From assembly GCA_963680875.1 (NCBI GenBank), contig OY804579.1:31047804-31111803 (forward strand): a stretch of DNA of 64,000 nt, read 5' to 3'. Made by a program: the position numbers and the translations under genes. The notes under the pieces were generated by a model. That model was not told the DNA's origin. It searched no databases and saw only the letters and a list, made by a program, of their open reading frames with translations. Position 1 is the stretch's first letter. Every line of letters begins with the position of its first letter. This document shows, piece by piece, positions 1 to 15,727 of the stretch. The DNA is from Bathymodiolus brooksi (taxonomy: Eukaryota; Mollusca; Bivalvia; Mytilida; Modiolidae).

Positions 1-1271
1 ATGACAACTATAGATGTGATAAAGTACTGTTTGTAAATACCAACTGTCACGTCTACAACTATTGATGTGATAAAGTACTGATTGTAACTACCAACTATCA
101 CGGCTACGACAACTATAGATGTGATAAAGTACTGGTTGTAACTACCAACTATCACGGCTATGACATCAATAGATGTGATAAAGTACTGATTGTAACTACC
201 AACTATCATGGCTATGAAAACTATAGATGTGATAAAGTACTGATTGTAACTACCAACTATCACGGCTACGACAACTATAGATGTGATAAAGTAATGATTG
301 TAACTACCAACTATCACAGTTATGACATCTATAGATGTGATAAAGTACTGATTGTAACTACCAACTATCACGGCTATGACAACTATAGATGTGATAAAGT
401 AGTGTTTTTAACTACCAACTGTCACGGCTATGACAACTATAAATGTGATAAAGTACTGATTATAACTACCAACTATCACGGCTACGACAACTGTAGATGT
501 GATAAAATACTGATTTTAACTACCAACTCTCACGGCTGTGACAACTATAGATGTGATAAAGTACTGATTGTAACTACCAACTATCACGGCTATGACAATT
601 ATAGATGTGATAAAGTACTGATTGTAACTACCAACTATCACGGCTATGAAAACTCTAGAAGTGATAAAGTACTGATTGTAACTACCAACTCTCACGGCTG
701 TGACAACTATAGATGTGATAAAGTACTGATTGTAACTACCAACTATCACGGCTATGACAATTATAGATGTGATAAAGTACTGATTGTAACTACCAACTAT
801 CACGGCTATGACAACTATTGATGTAATAAAGTACTGATTGTAACTACCAACTATCAAGGCTATGACAACTATAGATGTGATAAAGTAGTGATTGTAACTA
901 CCAACTATAACGGATATGACAAATATAGATGTGATAAAGTACTGATTGTAACTACCAACTATCACGGCTATGACAACTATGGATATGATAAAGTACTGAT
1001 TGTACCTACCAACTATCACGGCTATGATAACTATAGATGTGATAAAGTAGTGATTGTAACTACCAACTATCACGGCTATGACAACTATAAATGTGAAAAA
1101 ATAGTGATTGTAACTACCAACTATCACGGCTATGACAACTATGGATGTGATAAAATACTGATTGTAACTACCAACTATCACGGCTATGATAACAATAGAT
1201 GTGATAAAGTACTGATCGTAACTACCAACTATCACGAGTATGACAACTGTAGATGTGATAAAGTACTGATT

Positions 1272-4200
1272 TTAACTACCAACTATCACGGGTATGATAA
1301 CTATTGATGTAATAAAGTACTGATTGTAACTACCAACTATCACGGCTATGATAACTATAGATGTGATCAAGTAGTGATTGTAACTACCAACTATCACGGC
1401 TATGACAACTGTATATGTGATCAAGTCCTGATTGTAACTACCAACTATCACGGCTAATATATCTAAAGATGTGATAAAGTACTGATTGTAACTATCAACT
1501 ATCACGGCTACGACAACTATAAATGTGATAATGTACTGATTGTAACTACAAACTCTCACGGCTACGACAACTGTAGATGTGATAAAGTACTGATTGTAAC
1601 TACCAACTATCACGGCTATGACAACTATATATGTAATCAAGTCCTGATTGTAACTACCAACTATCACGGCTATGAAAACTAAAGATGTGATAAAGTACTG
1701 ATTGTAACTACCAACTATCACGGCTACGACAACTATTGATGTGATAAAGTACTGATTGTAACTCCCAAATATCACGGCTATGACAACTATAGATGTGATA
1801 AAGTACTGATTGTAACTACCAACTATCGCGGCTATGACAATTGTAGATGTGAAAAAGTAGTGATTGTAACTACCAACTATCACAGCTATGACAACTATAG
1901 ATGTGATCAAGTCATAATTGTAACTACCAACTATCACGGCTATGAAAACTATAGAAATGATAAAGTACTGATTGTAACTATCAACTATCACGGCTATGAC
2001 AACAATAGATGTGATAAAGTAGTGATTGGAACTACCAACTATCACGGCTATGACAAATATAGATGTGATAAAGTACTCATTGTAACTACCAACTATCACG
2101 GCTATGACATCTATTGAAGTGATAAAGTACTGATTGTAACTACCAACTATCACGGCTACGACAACTGTAGATGTGATAAAGTACTGATTGTAACTACCAA
2201 CTATCACGACTATGACAACAATAGATGTGATATAAAGTAGGATTGTAACTACCAACTATCACGGCTATGAAAACTAAATATGTGATAAAGTACTGATTGT
2301 AACTACCAACTATCACGGCTACGACAACTATTGATGTGATAAAGTAGTGATTGTAACTACCAACTATCACGCTATGACAACAATAGATGTGATAAAGTAC
2401 TGATTGTAACTACCAACTATCACGGCTATGACAACAATAGATGTGATAAAGTAGTGATTGTAACTACCAACTATCACGGCTATGACAACTATAGATGTGA
2501 TAAAGTACTGATAGTAACTACCAACTAACACGGCTATGACAACAATAGATGTGATAAAGTACTGATTGTAACTACAAAGTCGCACGGCTACGACAACTGT
2601 AGATGTGATAAAGTACTGATTGTAACTACCAACTATCACGGCTATGACAACTGTATATGTGATCAAGTCCTGATTGTAACTACCAACTATCACGGCTAAT
2701 ATAACTAAAGATGTGATAAAGTACTGATTGTAACTACCAACTATCACGGGTATGACAACTGTAGATGTGATAAAGTACTGATTGTAACTACCAACTATCA
2801 CGGCTATGACAACAATAGATGTGATATAAAGTAGTGATTGTAACTACCAACTATCATGGCTATGAAAACTAAATATGTGATAAAGTACTGATTGTAACTA
2901 CCAACTATCACGGCTATGAAAACTAAAGATGTGATAAAGTACTGATTGTAACTACCAAATATCACGGCTATGACAACAATAGATGTGATAAAGTACTGAT
3001 TGTAACTACCAACTATCGCGGCTATGACAATTATAGATGTGAAAAAGTAGTGATTGTAACTACCAACTATCACAGCTATGACAACAATAGATGTCATAAA
3101 GTAGTGATTTTAACTACCAACTGTCACGGCTATGACAATTATAGATGTGATAAAATACTGATTGTAACTACCAACTATCACGGCTACGACAACTGTAGAT
3201 GTGATAAAGTACTGATTGTAACTACCAACTATCACGCTATGACAACTATAGATGTGATAAAGTACTCAATGTAACTACCAACTATCACGGCTTTGAAAAC
3301 TAAAGATGTGATAAAGTACTGATTGTAACTACCAAATATCACGGGTACGACAACAATAGATGGGATAAAGTACTGATTGTAACTACCAACTATCACGGCT
3401 ATGCCAACTATAGATGTGATAAAGTACTGATTGTAACTACCAACTATCACGGCTATGACAACTATAGATGTGATAAAGTAGTGATTGCAACTACCAACTA
3501 TCACGCTGTGACAACTGTAGATGTGATAAAGTAGTTATTGTAACTACCAACTATCACGGCTATGAAAACTATAGAAATGATAAAGTACTGATTGTAACTA
3601 TCAACTATCACGGCTATGACAACTATAGATGTGATAAAGTAGTGATTGTAACTACCAACTGTCACGGCTATGACAATTATAGATGTGATAAAATACTGAT
3701 TGTAGCTACCAACTATCACGGCTACGACAACTGTAGATGTGATAAAGAACTGATTGTAACTACCAACTATCACGGCTATGACAACTATAGATGTGATAAA
3801 GTACTCATTGTAACTACCAACTATCACGGCTATGCCAACTATAGATGTGATAAAGTACTGATTGTAACTACCAACTATCACGCTATGACAACTGTAGATG
3901 TGATAAAATAGTGATTGTAACTACAAACTATCACGGCTATGACAACTATATATGTGATCAAGTCCTGATTGTAACTACCAACTATCACGGCTATGAAAAC
4001 TATATATGTGATCAAGTCCTGATTGTAACTACCAACTATCACGGCTATGAAAACTAAAGATGTGATAAAGTACTGATTGTAACTACCAACTATCACGGCT
4101 ATGACAACTATATATGTGATCAAGTCCTGATTGTAACTACCAACTATCACGGCTAATATATCTAAAGATGTGATAAAGTACTGATTGTAACTACCAACTA

Positions 4201-4900
4201 TCACGGCTACGACAACTATTGATGTGATAATGTACTGATTGTAACTACAAACTCTCACGGCTACGACAACTGTAGATGTGATAAAGTACTGATTGTAACT
4301 ACCAACTATCACGGCTATGACAACTATATATGTAATCAAGTCCTGATTGTAACTACCAACTATCACGGCTATGAAAACTAAAGATGTGATAAAGTACTGA
4401 TTGTAACTACCAACTATCACGGCTATGACAACTATAAATGTGATAAAGTACTGATTGTAACTATCAACTATCGCGGCTATGACAATTGTAGATGTGAAAA
4501 AGTAGTGATTGTAACTACCAACTATCACAGCTATGACAACTATAGATGTGATCAAGTCATAATTGTAACTACCAACTATCACGGCTATGAAAACTATAGA
4601 AATGATAAAGTACTGATTGTAACTATCAACTATCACGGCTATGACAACAATAGATGTGATAAGGTAGTGATTGGAACTACCAACTATCACGGCTATGACA
4701 ACTATAGATGTGATAAAGTACTGATTGTAACTACCAACTATCACGGCTATGACATCTATTGATATGATAAAGTACTGATTGTAACTACCAACTATCACGG
4801 CTACGACAACTGTATATGTGATAAAGTACTGATTGTAACTACCAACTATCACGACTATGACAACAATAGATGTGATATAAAGTAGGATTGTAACTACCAA
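1272..4900. repeat. Higher-order repeat pair, offset 2,645 bp
   Basis: The block around 1,270-2,255 recurs at about 3,917-4,900 with the same order of variant monomers. Both contain the segment with 'agaaatgataaagtactg' followed by 'gtgattggaactaccaac' (1,860-2,117 and 4,505-4,762), and both end in the unit 'gatgtgatataaagtagg'. The offset is 49 monomers minus 1 bp. This supports duplication of a multi-kilobase block by unequal exchange within the diverged part of the array. Confidence 0.8.
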
Positions 4901-5695
4901 CTATCACGGCTATGAAAACTAAATATGTGATAAAGTAGTGATTGTAACTACCAACTATCACGGCTATGACAACAATAGATGTGATAAAGTAGTGATTGTA
5001 ACTACCAACTATCACGGCTATGACAACTATAGATGTGATAAAGTACTGATAGTAACTACCAACTAACACGGCTATGACAACAATAGATGTGATAAAGTAG
5101 TGATTGTAACTACCAACTATCACGGCTATGACAACTATAGATGTGATAAAGTACTGATAGTAACTACCAACTAACACGGCTATGACAACAATAGATGTGA
5201 TAAAGTACTGATTGTAACTACCAATTATCACGGCTATGACAACTATAGATGTGATAAAGTACTGATTGTAACTACAAAGTCTCACGGCTACGACAACTGT
5301 AGATGTGATAAAGTACTGATTGTAACTACCAACTATGACGGCTATGACAACAGTATATGTGATCAAGTCCTGATTGTAACTACCAACTATCACGGGTATG
5401 ACAACTGTAGATGTGATAAAGTACTGATTGCAACTACCAACTATCACGGCTATGACAACAATAGATGTGATATAAAGTAGTGATTGTAACTACCAACTAT
5501 CACGGCTATGAAAACTAAATATGTGATAAAGTACTGATTGTAACTACCAACTATCACGGCTATGAAAACTAAAGATGTGATAAAGTACTGATTGTAACTA
5601 CCAAATATCACGGCTATGACAACTATAGATGTGATAAAGTACTGATTGTAACTACCAACTATCGCGGCTATGACAACTATAGATGTGAAAAAGTA

Positions 5696-7122
5696 GTGAT
5701 TGTAACTACCAACTATCACAGCTATGACAACAATAGGTGTGATAAAGTAGTGATTTTAACTACCAACTGTCACGGCTATGACAATAATAGATGTGATAAA
5801 ATACTGATTGTAACTACCAACTATCAAGGCTACGACAACTGTAGATGTGATAAAGTACTGATTGTAACTACCAACTACCACGGCTATGACAACTATAGAT
5901 GTGATAAAGTACTCATTGTAACTACCAACTATCACGGCTATGAAAACTAAAGATGTGATAAAGTACCGACTGTAACTACCAAATATCACGGCTACGACAA
6001 CAATAGATGGGATAAAGTACTGATTGTAACTACCAACTATCACGGCTATGCCAACAATAGATGTGATAAAGTACTGATTGTAACTACCAACTATCACGGC
6101 TATGACAACTATAGATGTGATAAAGTAGTGATTGTAACTACCAACTATCACGCTGTGACAACTGTAGATGTGATAAAGTAGTTATTGTAACTACCAACTA
6201 TCACGGCTATGAAAACAATAGATCTGATAAAGTACTGATTGTAACTACCAACTATCACGGGTAGGACAATACAAGATGTGATAAAGTAGTTATTGTAACT
6301 ATCAACTATCACGGCTATGACAACTATAGATGTGATAAAGTAGTGATTGTAACTACCAACTGTCACGGCTATGACAATAATAGATGTGATAAAATACTGA
6401 TTGTAGCTACCAACTATCACGGCTACGACAACTGTAGATGTGATAAAGAACTGATTGTAACTACCAACTATCACGGCTATGAAAACTAAATATGTGATAA
6501 AGTACTGATTGTAACTACCAACTATCACGGCTATGAAAACTAAAGATGTGATAAAGTACTGATTGTAACTACCAAATATCACGGCTTTGACAACTATAGA
6601 TGTGATAAAGTACTGATTGTAACTACCAACTATCGCGGCTATGACAATTATAGATGTGAAAAAGTAGTGATTGTAACTACCAACTATCACAGCAATGACA
6701 ACAATAGGTGTGATAAAGTAGTGATTTTAACTACCAACTGTCACGGCTATGACAATAATAGATGTGATAAAATACTGATTGTAACTACCAACTATCAAGG
6801 CTACGACAACTGTAGATGTGATAAAGTACTGATTGTAACTACCAACTACCATGGCTATGACAACTATAGATGTTATAAAGTACTCATTGTAACTACCAAC
6901 TATCACGGCTATGAAAACTAAAGATGTGATAAAGTACCGACTGTAACTACCAAATATCACGGCTACGACAACAATAGATGGGATAAAGTACTGATTGTAA
7001 CTACCAACTATCACGGCTATGCCAACTATAGATGTGATAAAGTACTGATTGTAACTACCAACTATCACGGCTATGACAACTATAGATGTGATAAAGTAGT
7101 GATTGTAACTACCAACTATCAC
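5696..7122. repeat. Higher-order repeat pair, offset 971 bp
   Basis: The segments 5,696-6,151 and 6,667-7,122 show the same succession of variant monomers, including 'caataggtgtgataaagtag', 'tatcaaggctacgacaac' and 'gatgggataaagtactg'. They are offset by 971 bp, which is 18 monomers minus 1 bp. The two copies differ at several bases, so the duplication is not very recent. Confidence 0.75.
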
Positions 7123-8550
7123 GCTGTGACAACTGTAGATGTGATAAAGTAGTTATTGTAACTACCAACTATCACGGCTATGAAAACTATAGAAATGATA
7201 AAGTACTGATTGTAACTATCAACTATCACGGCTATGACAACTATAGATGTGATAAAGTAGTGATTGTAACTACCAACTGTCACGGCTATGACAATAATAG
7301 ATGTGATAAAATACTGATTGTAGCTACCAACTATCACGGCTACGACAACTGTAGATGTGATAAAGAACTGATTGTAACTACCAACTATCACGGCTATGAC
7401 AACTATAGATGTGATAAAGTACTCATTGTAACTACCAACTATCATGGCTATGAAAACTAAAGATGTGATAAAGTACCGACTGTAACTACCAAATATCACG
7501 GCTACGACAACAATAGATATGATAAAGTACTGATTGTAACTCCCAACTATCACGGCTATGACAACTGTAGATGTGATAAAGTAGTGATTGTAACTACAAA
7601 CTATCACGGCTATGACAACTATATATGTGATCAAGTCCTGATTGTAACTACCAACTATCACGGCTATGAAAACTATATATGTGATCAAGTCCTGATTGTA
7701 ACTACCAACTATCACGGCTATGAAAACTAAAGATGTGATAAAGTACTGATTGTAACTACCAACTATCACGCTATGACAACTATAGATGTGATAAAGTATT
7801 GATAGTAACTACCAAATATCACGGCTATGACAACTATAGATGTGATAAAGTACTGATTGTAACTACCAACTATAGCGGCAATGACAATTGTAGATGTGAA
7901 AAAGTAGTGATTGTAACTACCAACTATCACGGCTACGACAACTGTAGATGTGATAAAGAACTGATTGTAACTACCAACTATCACGGCTATGACAACTATA
8001 GATGTGATAAAGTACTCATTGTAACTACCAACTATCACGCTATGAAAACTAAAGATGTGATAAAGTACCGACTGTAACTACCAAATATCACGACTACGAC
8101 AACAATAGATGTGATAAAGTACTGATTGTAACTACCAACTATCACGGCTATGCCAACTATAGATGTGATAAAGTACTGATTGTAACTACCAACTATCACG
8201 GCTATGACAACTGTAGATGTGATAAAGTAGTGATTGTAACTACCAACTATCACGGCTATGACAACTATAGATGTGATAGAGTACTGATTGTAACTACCAA
8301 CTATCACGACTATGACAACTATAGATGTGATAAAGTACTGATTGTAACTACCAACTATCACGGCTATGACAACTGTAGATGTGATAAAGTAGTGATTGTA
8401 ACTACCAACTATCACGGGTAGGACACCAATAGATGTGATAAAGTATTGATTGTAACTAACAATTATCACGGCTATGACAACTATAGATGTGATAAAGTAC
8501 TGATTGTAACTGCCAACTATCACGGCTATGACAACTATAGATGTGATAAA

Positions 8551-11500
8551 TTAGTGATTGTAACTACCAACTGTCACGGCTATGACAACTATAGATGTGA
8601 TAAAGTACAGATTGTAGCTACCACCTATCACGGCTACGACAACTGTAGATGTGATCAAGTACTGATTGTAACTACCAACTATCACGGCTATGAAAACTAA
8701 TAATGTGATAAAGTACTGACTGTAACTACCAAATATCACGAATACGACAACTATAGATGTGATCAACTACTGATTGTAACTCCCAACTATCACGGCTATG
8801 CCAACTATAGATGTGATCAAGTACTGATTGTAACTACCAACTATCACGGCTATGACAACTGTAGATGTGATAAAGTAGTGATTGTAACTACCAACTATCA
8901 CGGCTATGACAACTATAGATGTGATAAAGTAGTGATTGTAACTACCAACTATCACGGCTATGACAACTATAGATGTGATAAAGTACTGATTGTAACTACC
9001 AACTATCACGGCTATGACAACAATAGATGTGATAAAGTACTGATTGTAACTACCAACTATCACGGCTATGACAACTGTAGATGTGATAAAGTAGTGATTG
9101 TAACTACCAACTATCACGGCTATGACAACTATAGATGTGATAAAGTACTGATTGTAACTACCAACTATCACGGCTATGACAACTATAGATGTGATAAAGT
9201 ACTGATTGTAACTACCAACTATCACGGATATGACAACTGTAGATGTGATAGAGTACTGATTGTAACTACCAACTATCACGTTTATGACAACTATGGATGT
9301 GATAAAGTACTGATTGTAACTACCAACTATCACGGCTATGACAACTATAGATGTGAAAAAGTAGTGATTGTAACTACCAACTATCACGGCTATGACAACT
9401 ATAGATGTGATAAAGTACTGATTGTAACTACCAACTATCACGGCTATGACAACTATAGATGTGATAAAGTACTGATTGTAACTACCAACTATCACGGCTA
9501 TGACAACTATAGATGTGATAAAGTACTGATTGTAACCACCAACTATCACGGCTATGACAACTATAGATGTGATAAAGTACTGATTGTAACTACCAACTAT
9601 CACGGCTATGACAACTATAGATGTGATAAAGTGGTGATTGTAACTACCAACTATCACGGCTATGACAACTATAGATGTGATAAAGTAGTGATTGTAACTA
9701 CCAACTATCACGGCTATGACAACTATAGATGTTATAAAGTACTGATTGTAACTACCAACTATCACGGCTATGACAACTATAGATGTGATAAAGTAGTGAT
9801 TGTAACTACCAACTATCACGGCTATGACAACAATAGATGTGATAAAGTAGTAATGTAACTACCAACTGTCACGGCTATGACAACTATAGATGTGATAAAG
9901 TACTGATTGTAACTACCAACTATCACGGCTATGACAACTATAGATATGATAAAGTACTGATTGTAACTACCAACTATCACGGCTATGACAACTGTAGATG
10001 TGATAAAGTACTGATTGTAACTACCAACTATCACGGCTATGACAACTATAGATGTGATAAAGTACTGATTGTAACTACCAACTATCACGGCTATGACAAC
10101 TATAGATCTGATAAAGTAGTAATTGTAACTACCAACTATCACGGCTATGACAACTATAGATGTGATAAAGTACTGATTGTAACTACCAACTATCACGGCT
10201 ATGACAACTGTAGATGTGATAGAGTACTGATTGTAACTACCAACTATCACGGTTATGACAACTATTGATGTGATAAAGTACTGATTGTAACTACCAACTA
10301 TCACGGCTATAACAACTATAGATGTGATAAAGTACTGATTGTAACTACCAACTATCACGGCTATGACAACTATAGATGTGATAAAGTACTGATTGTAACT
10401 ACCAACTATCACGGCTATGACAACTATAGAAGTGATAAAGTACTGATTGTAACTACCAACTATCACGGCTATGACAACTATAGATGTGATAAAGTAGTGA
10501 TTGTAACTACCAACTATCACGGCTATGATAACTATAGATGTGATAAAGTACTGATTGTAACTACCAACTATCACGGCTATGATAACTATAGATGTGATAA
10601 AGTACTGATTGTAACTACCAACTATCACGGCTATGACAACTATATATGTGATCAAGTCCTGATTGTAACTACCAACTATCACGGCTATGAAAACTAAAGA
10701 TGTGATAAAGTAGTGATTGTAACTACCAACTATCACGGCTACGACAACTATTGATGTGATAAAGTATTGATAGTAACTACCAAATATCACGGCTATGACA
10801 ACTATAGATGTGATAAAGTACTGATTGTAACTACCAACTATAGCGGCAATGACAATTGTAGATGTGAAAAAGTAGTGATTGTAACTACCAACTATCACGG
10901 CTACGACAACTGTAGATGTGATAAAGAACTGATTGTAACTACCAACTATCACGGCTATGACAACTATAGATGTGATAAAGTACCGACTGTAACTACCAAA
11001 TATCACGGCTACGACAACAATAGATGTGATAAAGTACTGATTGTAACTACCAACTATCACGGCTATGCCAACTATAGATGTGATAAAGTACTGATTGTAA
11101 CTACCAACTATCACGGCTATGACAACTGTAGATGAGATAAAGTAGTGATTGTAACTACCAACTATCACGGCTATGACAACTATAGATGTGATAGAGTACT
11201 GATTGTAACTACCAACTATCACGGCTATGACAACTATAGATGTGATAAAGTACACATTGTAACTACCAACTATCACGGCTATGAAAACTAAAGATGTGAT
11301 AAAGTACCGACTGTAACTACCAAATATCACGGCTACGACAACAATAGATGTGATAAAGTACTGATTGTAACTACCAACTATCACGGCTATGCCAACTATA
11401 GATGTGATAAAGTACTGATTGTAACTACCAACTATCACGGCTATGACAACTATAGATGTGATAAAGTAGTGATTGTAACTACCAACTATCACGACTATGA

Positions 11501-12220
11501 CAACTATAGATGTGATAAAGTACTGATTGTAACTACCAACTATCACGGCTATGACAACTATAGATGTGATAAAGTAGTGATTGTAACTACCAACTATCAC
11601 GGCTATGACAACTGTAGATGTGATAAAGTAGTGATTGTAACTACCAACTATCACGGCTATGACAACTATAGATGTGATAAAGTACTGATTGTAACTACCA
11701 ACTATCACGGCTATGACAACAATAGATGTGATAAAGTACTGATTGTAACTACCAACTATCACGGCTATGACAACTATAGATGTGATAAAGTACTGATTGT
11801 AACCACCAACTATCACGGCTATGACAACTATAGATGTGATAAAGTACTGATTGTAACTACCAACTATCACGGCTATGACAACTATAGATGTGATAAAGTG
11901 GTGATTGTGACTACCAACTATCACGGCTATGACAACTATAGATGTGATAAAGTAGTGATTGTAACTACCAACTATCACGGCTATGACAACTATAGATGTT
12001 ATAAAGTACTGATTGTAACTACCAACTATCACGGCTATGACAACTATAGATGTGATAAAGTAGTGATTGTAACTACCAACTATCACGGCTATGACAACTA
12101 TAGATGTGATAAAGTAGTAATGTAACTACCAACTGTCACGGCTATGACAACTATAGATGTGATAAAGTACTGATTGTAACTACCAACTATCACGGCTATG
12201 ACAACTATAGATGTGATAAA
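8551..12220. repeat. Higher-order repeat copy 1 (3,670 bp)
   Basis: This block begins at a recognisable marker set: 'gataaattagtgattg', then 'gtacagattgtagctaccac', then 'aaaactaataatgtgataaa', then 'aaatatcacgaatacgac'. The same marker set returns at 12,221, 15,728 and 22,150, which defines a higher-order unit of about 3.5-3.7 kb (about 65-68 monomers) inside the homogenised 54-bp array. Confidence 0.85.
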
Positions 12221-15200
12221 TTAGTGATTGTAACTACCAACTGTCACGGCTATGACAACTATAGATGTGATAAAGTACAGATTGTAGCTACCACCTATCA
12301 CGGCTACGACAACTGTAGATGTGATCAAGTACTGATTGTAACTACCAACTATCACGGCTATGAAAACTAATAATGTGATAAAGTACTGACTGTAACTACC
12401 AAATATCACGAATACGACAACTATAGATGTGATCAACTATTGATTGTAACTCCCAACTATCACGGCTATGCCAACTATAGATGTGATCAAGTACTGATTG
12501 TAACTACCAACTATCACGGCTATGACAACTGTAGATGTGATAAAGTAGTGATTGTAACTACCAACTATCACGGCTATGACAACTATAGATGTGATAAAGT
12601 AGTGATTGTAACTACCAACTATCACGGCTATGACAACTATAGATGTGATAAAGTACTGATTGTAACTACCAACTATCACGGCTATGACAACAATAGATGT
12701 GATAAAGTACTGATTGTAACTACCAACTATCACGGCTATGACAACTGTAGATGTGATAAAGTAGTGATTGTAACTACCAACTATCACGGCTATGACAACT
12801 ATAGATGTGATAAAGTACTGATTGTAACTACCAACTATCACGGCTATGACAACTATAGATGTGATAAAGTACTGATTGTAACTACCAACTATCACGGATA
12901 TGACAACTGTAGATGTGATAGAGTACTGATTGTAACTACCAACTATCACGTTTATGACAACTATAGATGTGATAAAGTACTGATTGTAACTACCAACTAT
13001 CACGGCTATGACAACTATAGATGTGAAAAAGTAGTGATTGTAACTACCAACTATCACGGCTATGACAACTATAGATGTGATAAAGTACTGATTGTAACTA
13101 CCAACTATCACGGCTATGACAACTATAGATGTGATAAAGTACTGATTGTAACTACCAACTATCACGGCTATGACAACTATAGATGTGATAAAGTACTGAT
13201 TGTAACTACCAACTATCACGGCTATGACAACTATAGATGTGATAAAGTACTGATTGTAACTACCAACTATCACGGCTATGACAACAATAGATGTGATAAA
13301 GTACTGATTGTAACCACCAACTATCACGGCTATGACAACTATAGATGTGATAAAGTACTGATTGTAACTACCAACTATCACGGCTATGACAACTATAGAT
13401 GTGATAAAGTGGTGATTGTAACTACCAACTATCACGGCTATGACAACTATAGATGTGATAAAGTAGTGATTGTAACTACCAACTATCACGGCTATGACAA
13501 CTATAGATGTTATAAAGTACTGATTGTAACTACCAACTATCACGCTATGACAACTATAGATGTGATAAAGTAGTGATTGTAACTACCAACTATCACGGCT
13601 ATGACAACAATAGATGTGATAAAGTAGTAATGTAACTACCAACTGTCACGGCTATGACAACTATAGATGTGATAAAGTACTGATTGTAACTACCAACTAT
13701 CACGGCTATGACAACTATGGATATGATAAAGTACTGATTGTAACTACCAACTATCACGGCTATTACAACTGTAGATGTGATAAAGTACTGATTGTAACTA
13801 CCAACTATCACGGCTATGACAACTATAGATGTGATAAAGTACTGATTGTAACTACCAACTATCACGGCTATGACAACTATAGATCTGATAAAGTAGTAAT
13901 TGTAACTACCAACTATCACGGCTATGACAACTATAGATGTGATAAAGTACTGATTGTAACTACCAACTATCACGGCTATGACAACTGTAGATGTGATAGA
14001 GTACTGATTGTAACTACCAACTATCACGGTTATGACAACTATTGATGTGATAAAGTACTGATTGTAACTACCAACTATCACGGCTATGACAACTATAGAT
14101 GTGATAAAGTACTGATTGTAACTACCAACTATCACGGCTATGACAACTATAGATGTGATAAAGTACTGATTGTAACTACCAACTATCACGGCTATGACAA
14201 CTATAGATGTGATAAAGTACTGATTGTAACTACCAACTATCACGGCTATGACAACTATAGATGTGATAAAGTAGTGATTGTAACTACCAACTATCACGGC
14301 TATGATAACTATAGATGTGATAAAGTACTGATTGTAACTACCAACTATCACGGCTATGATAACTATAGATGTGATAAAGTACTGATTGTAACTACCAACT
14401 ATCACGGCTATGACAACTATATATGTGATCAAGTCCTGATTGTAACTACCAACTATCACGGCTATGAAAACTAAAGATGTGATAAAGTAGTGATTGTAAC
14501 TACCAACTATCACGGCTACGACAACTATTGATGTGATAAAGTATTGATAGTAACTACCAAATATCACGGCTATGACAACTATAGATGTGATAAAGTACTG
14601 ATTGTAACTACCAACTATAGCGGCAATGACAATTGTAGATGTGAAAAAGTAGTGATTGTAACTACCAACTATCACGGCTACGACAACTGTAGATGTGATA
14701 AAGAACTGATTGTAACTACCAACTATCACGGCTATGACAACTATAGATGTGATAAAGTACCGACTGTAACTACCAAATATCACGGCTACGACAACAATAG
14801 ATGTGATAAAGTACTGATTGTAACTACCAACTATCACGGCTATGCCAACTATAGATGTGATAAAGTACTGATTGTAACTACCAACTATCACGGCTATGAC
14901 AACTGTAGATGAGATAAAGTAGTGATTGTAACTACCAACTATCACGGCTATGACAACTATAGATGTGATAGAGTACTGATTGTAACTACCAACTATCACG
15001 GCTATGACAACTATAGATGTGATAAAGTACACATTGTAACTACCAACTATCACGGCTATGAAAACTAAAGATGTGATAAAGTACCGACTGTAACTACCAA
15101 ATATCACGGCTACGACAACAATAGATGTGATAAAGTACTGATTGTAACTACCAACTATCACGGCTATGCCAACTATAGATGTGATAAAGTACTGATTGTA

Positions 15201-15727
15201 ACTACCAACTATCACGGCTATGACAACTATAGATGTGATAAAGTAGTGATTGTAACTACCAACTATCACGGCTATGACAACAATAGATGTGATAAAGTAC
15301 TGATTGTAACTACCAACTATCACGGCTATGACAACTATAGATGTGATAAAGTAGTGATTGTAACTACCAACTATCACGGCTATGACAACTGTAGATGTGA
15401 TAAAGTAGTGATTGTAACTACCAACTATCACGGCTATGACAACTATAGATGTGATAAAGTACTGATTGTAACTACCAACTATCACGGCTATGACAACTAT
15501 AGATGTTATAAAGTACTGATTGTAACTACCAACTATCACGGCTATGACAACTATAGATGTGATAAAGTAGTGATTGTAACTACCAACTATCACGGCTATG
15601 ACAACAATAGATGTGATAAAGTAGTAATGTAACTACCAACTGTCACGGCTATGACAACTGTAGATGTGATAAAGTACTGATTGTAACTACCAACTATCAC
15701 GGCTATGACAACTATAGATGTGATAAA
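12221..15727. repeat. Higher-order repeat copy 2 (3,507 bp)
   Basis: This is the second occurrence of the marker set. It differs from copy 1 mainly by whole-monomer gains and losses. For example, the segment with 'tatagcggcaatgacaattg' lies at about 10.8 kb in copy 1 and about 14.6 kb here, an offset of 3,777 bp. Confidence 0.85.

Larger units (their letters stand above)
1..8550. repeat. 54-bp satellite array, diverged left part
   Basis: This is a continuous head-to-tail array of a 54-bp monomer that begins with gatgtgataaagtactgatt, continues gtaactaccaactatcacgg and ends ctatgacaactata. It is already in progress at base 1, so the true left end lies outside the window. Copies differ by many substitutions. 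Recurrent variants are the ends 'gaaaactaaa' and 'gacaacaata', 'tatatgtgatcaagtcctg' instead of 'tagatgtgataaagtactg', and scattered 1-bp deletions such as 'tatcacgctatg'. This heterogeneity contrasts with the uniform copies to the right and suggests older, less homogenised satellite. Open frames seen here on both strands simply restate the 18-codon period and are broken often, so I call no gene. Confidence 0.97.

Noticed and set aside
9822..12086. 754-codon minus-strand open frame, and its counterparts at 13,599-15,593, 17,322-19,262, 20,138-22,015, 23,744-25,684 and 26,560-28,653
   Set aside because: These are pure translations of the 54-bp monomer. The opposite strand is open in the same region, there is no non-repetitive domain, and the same frame is full of stops in the diverged copies at 1-8.5 kb.
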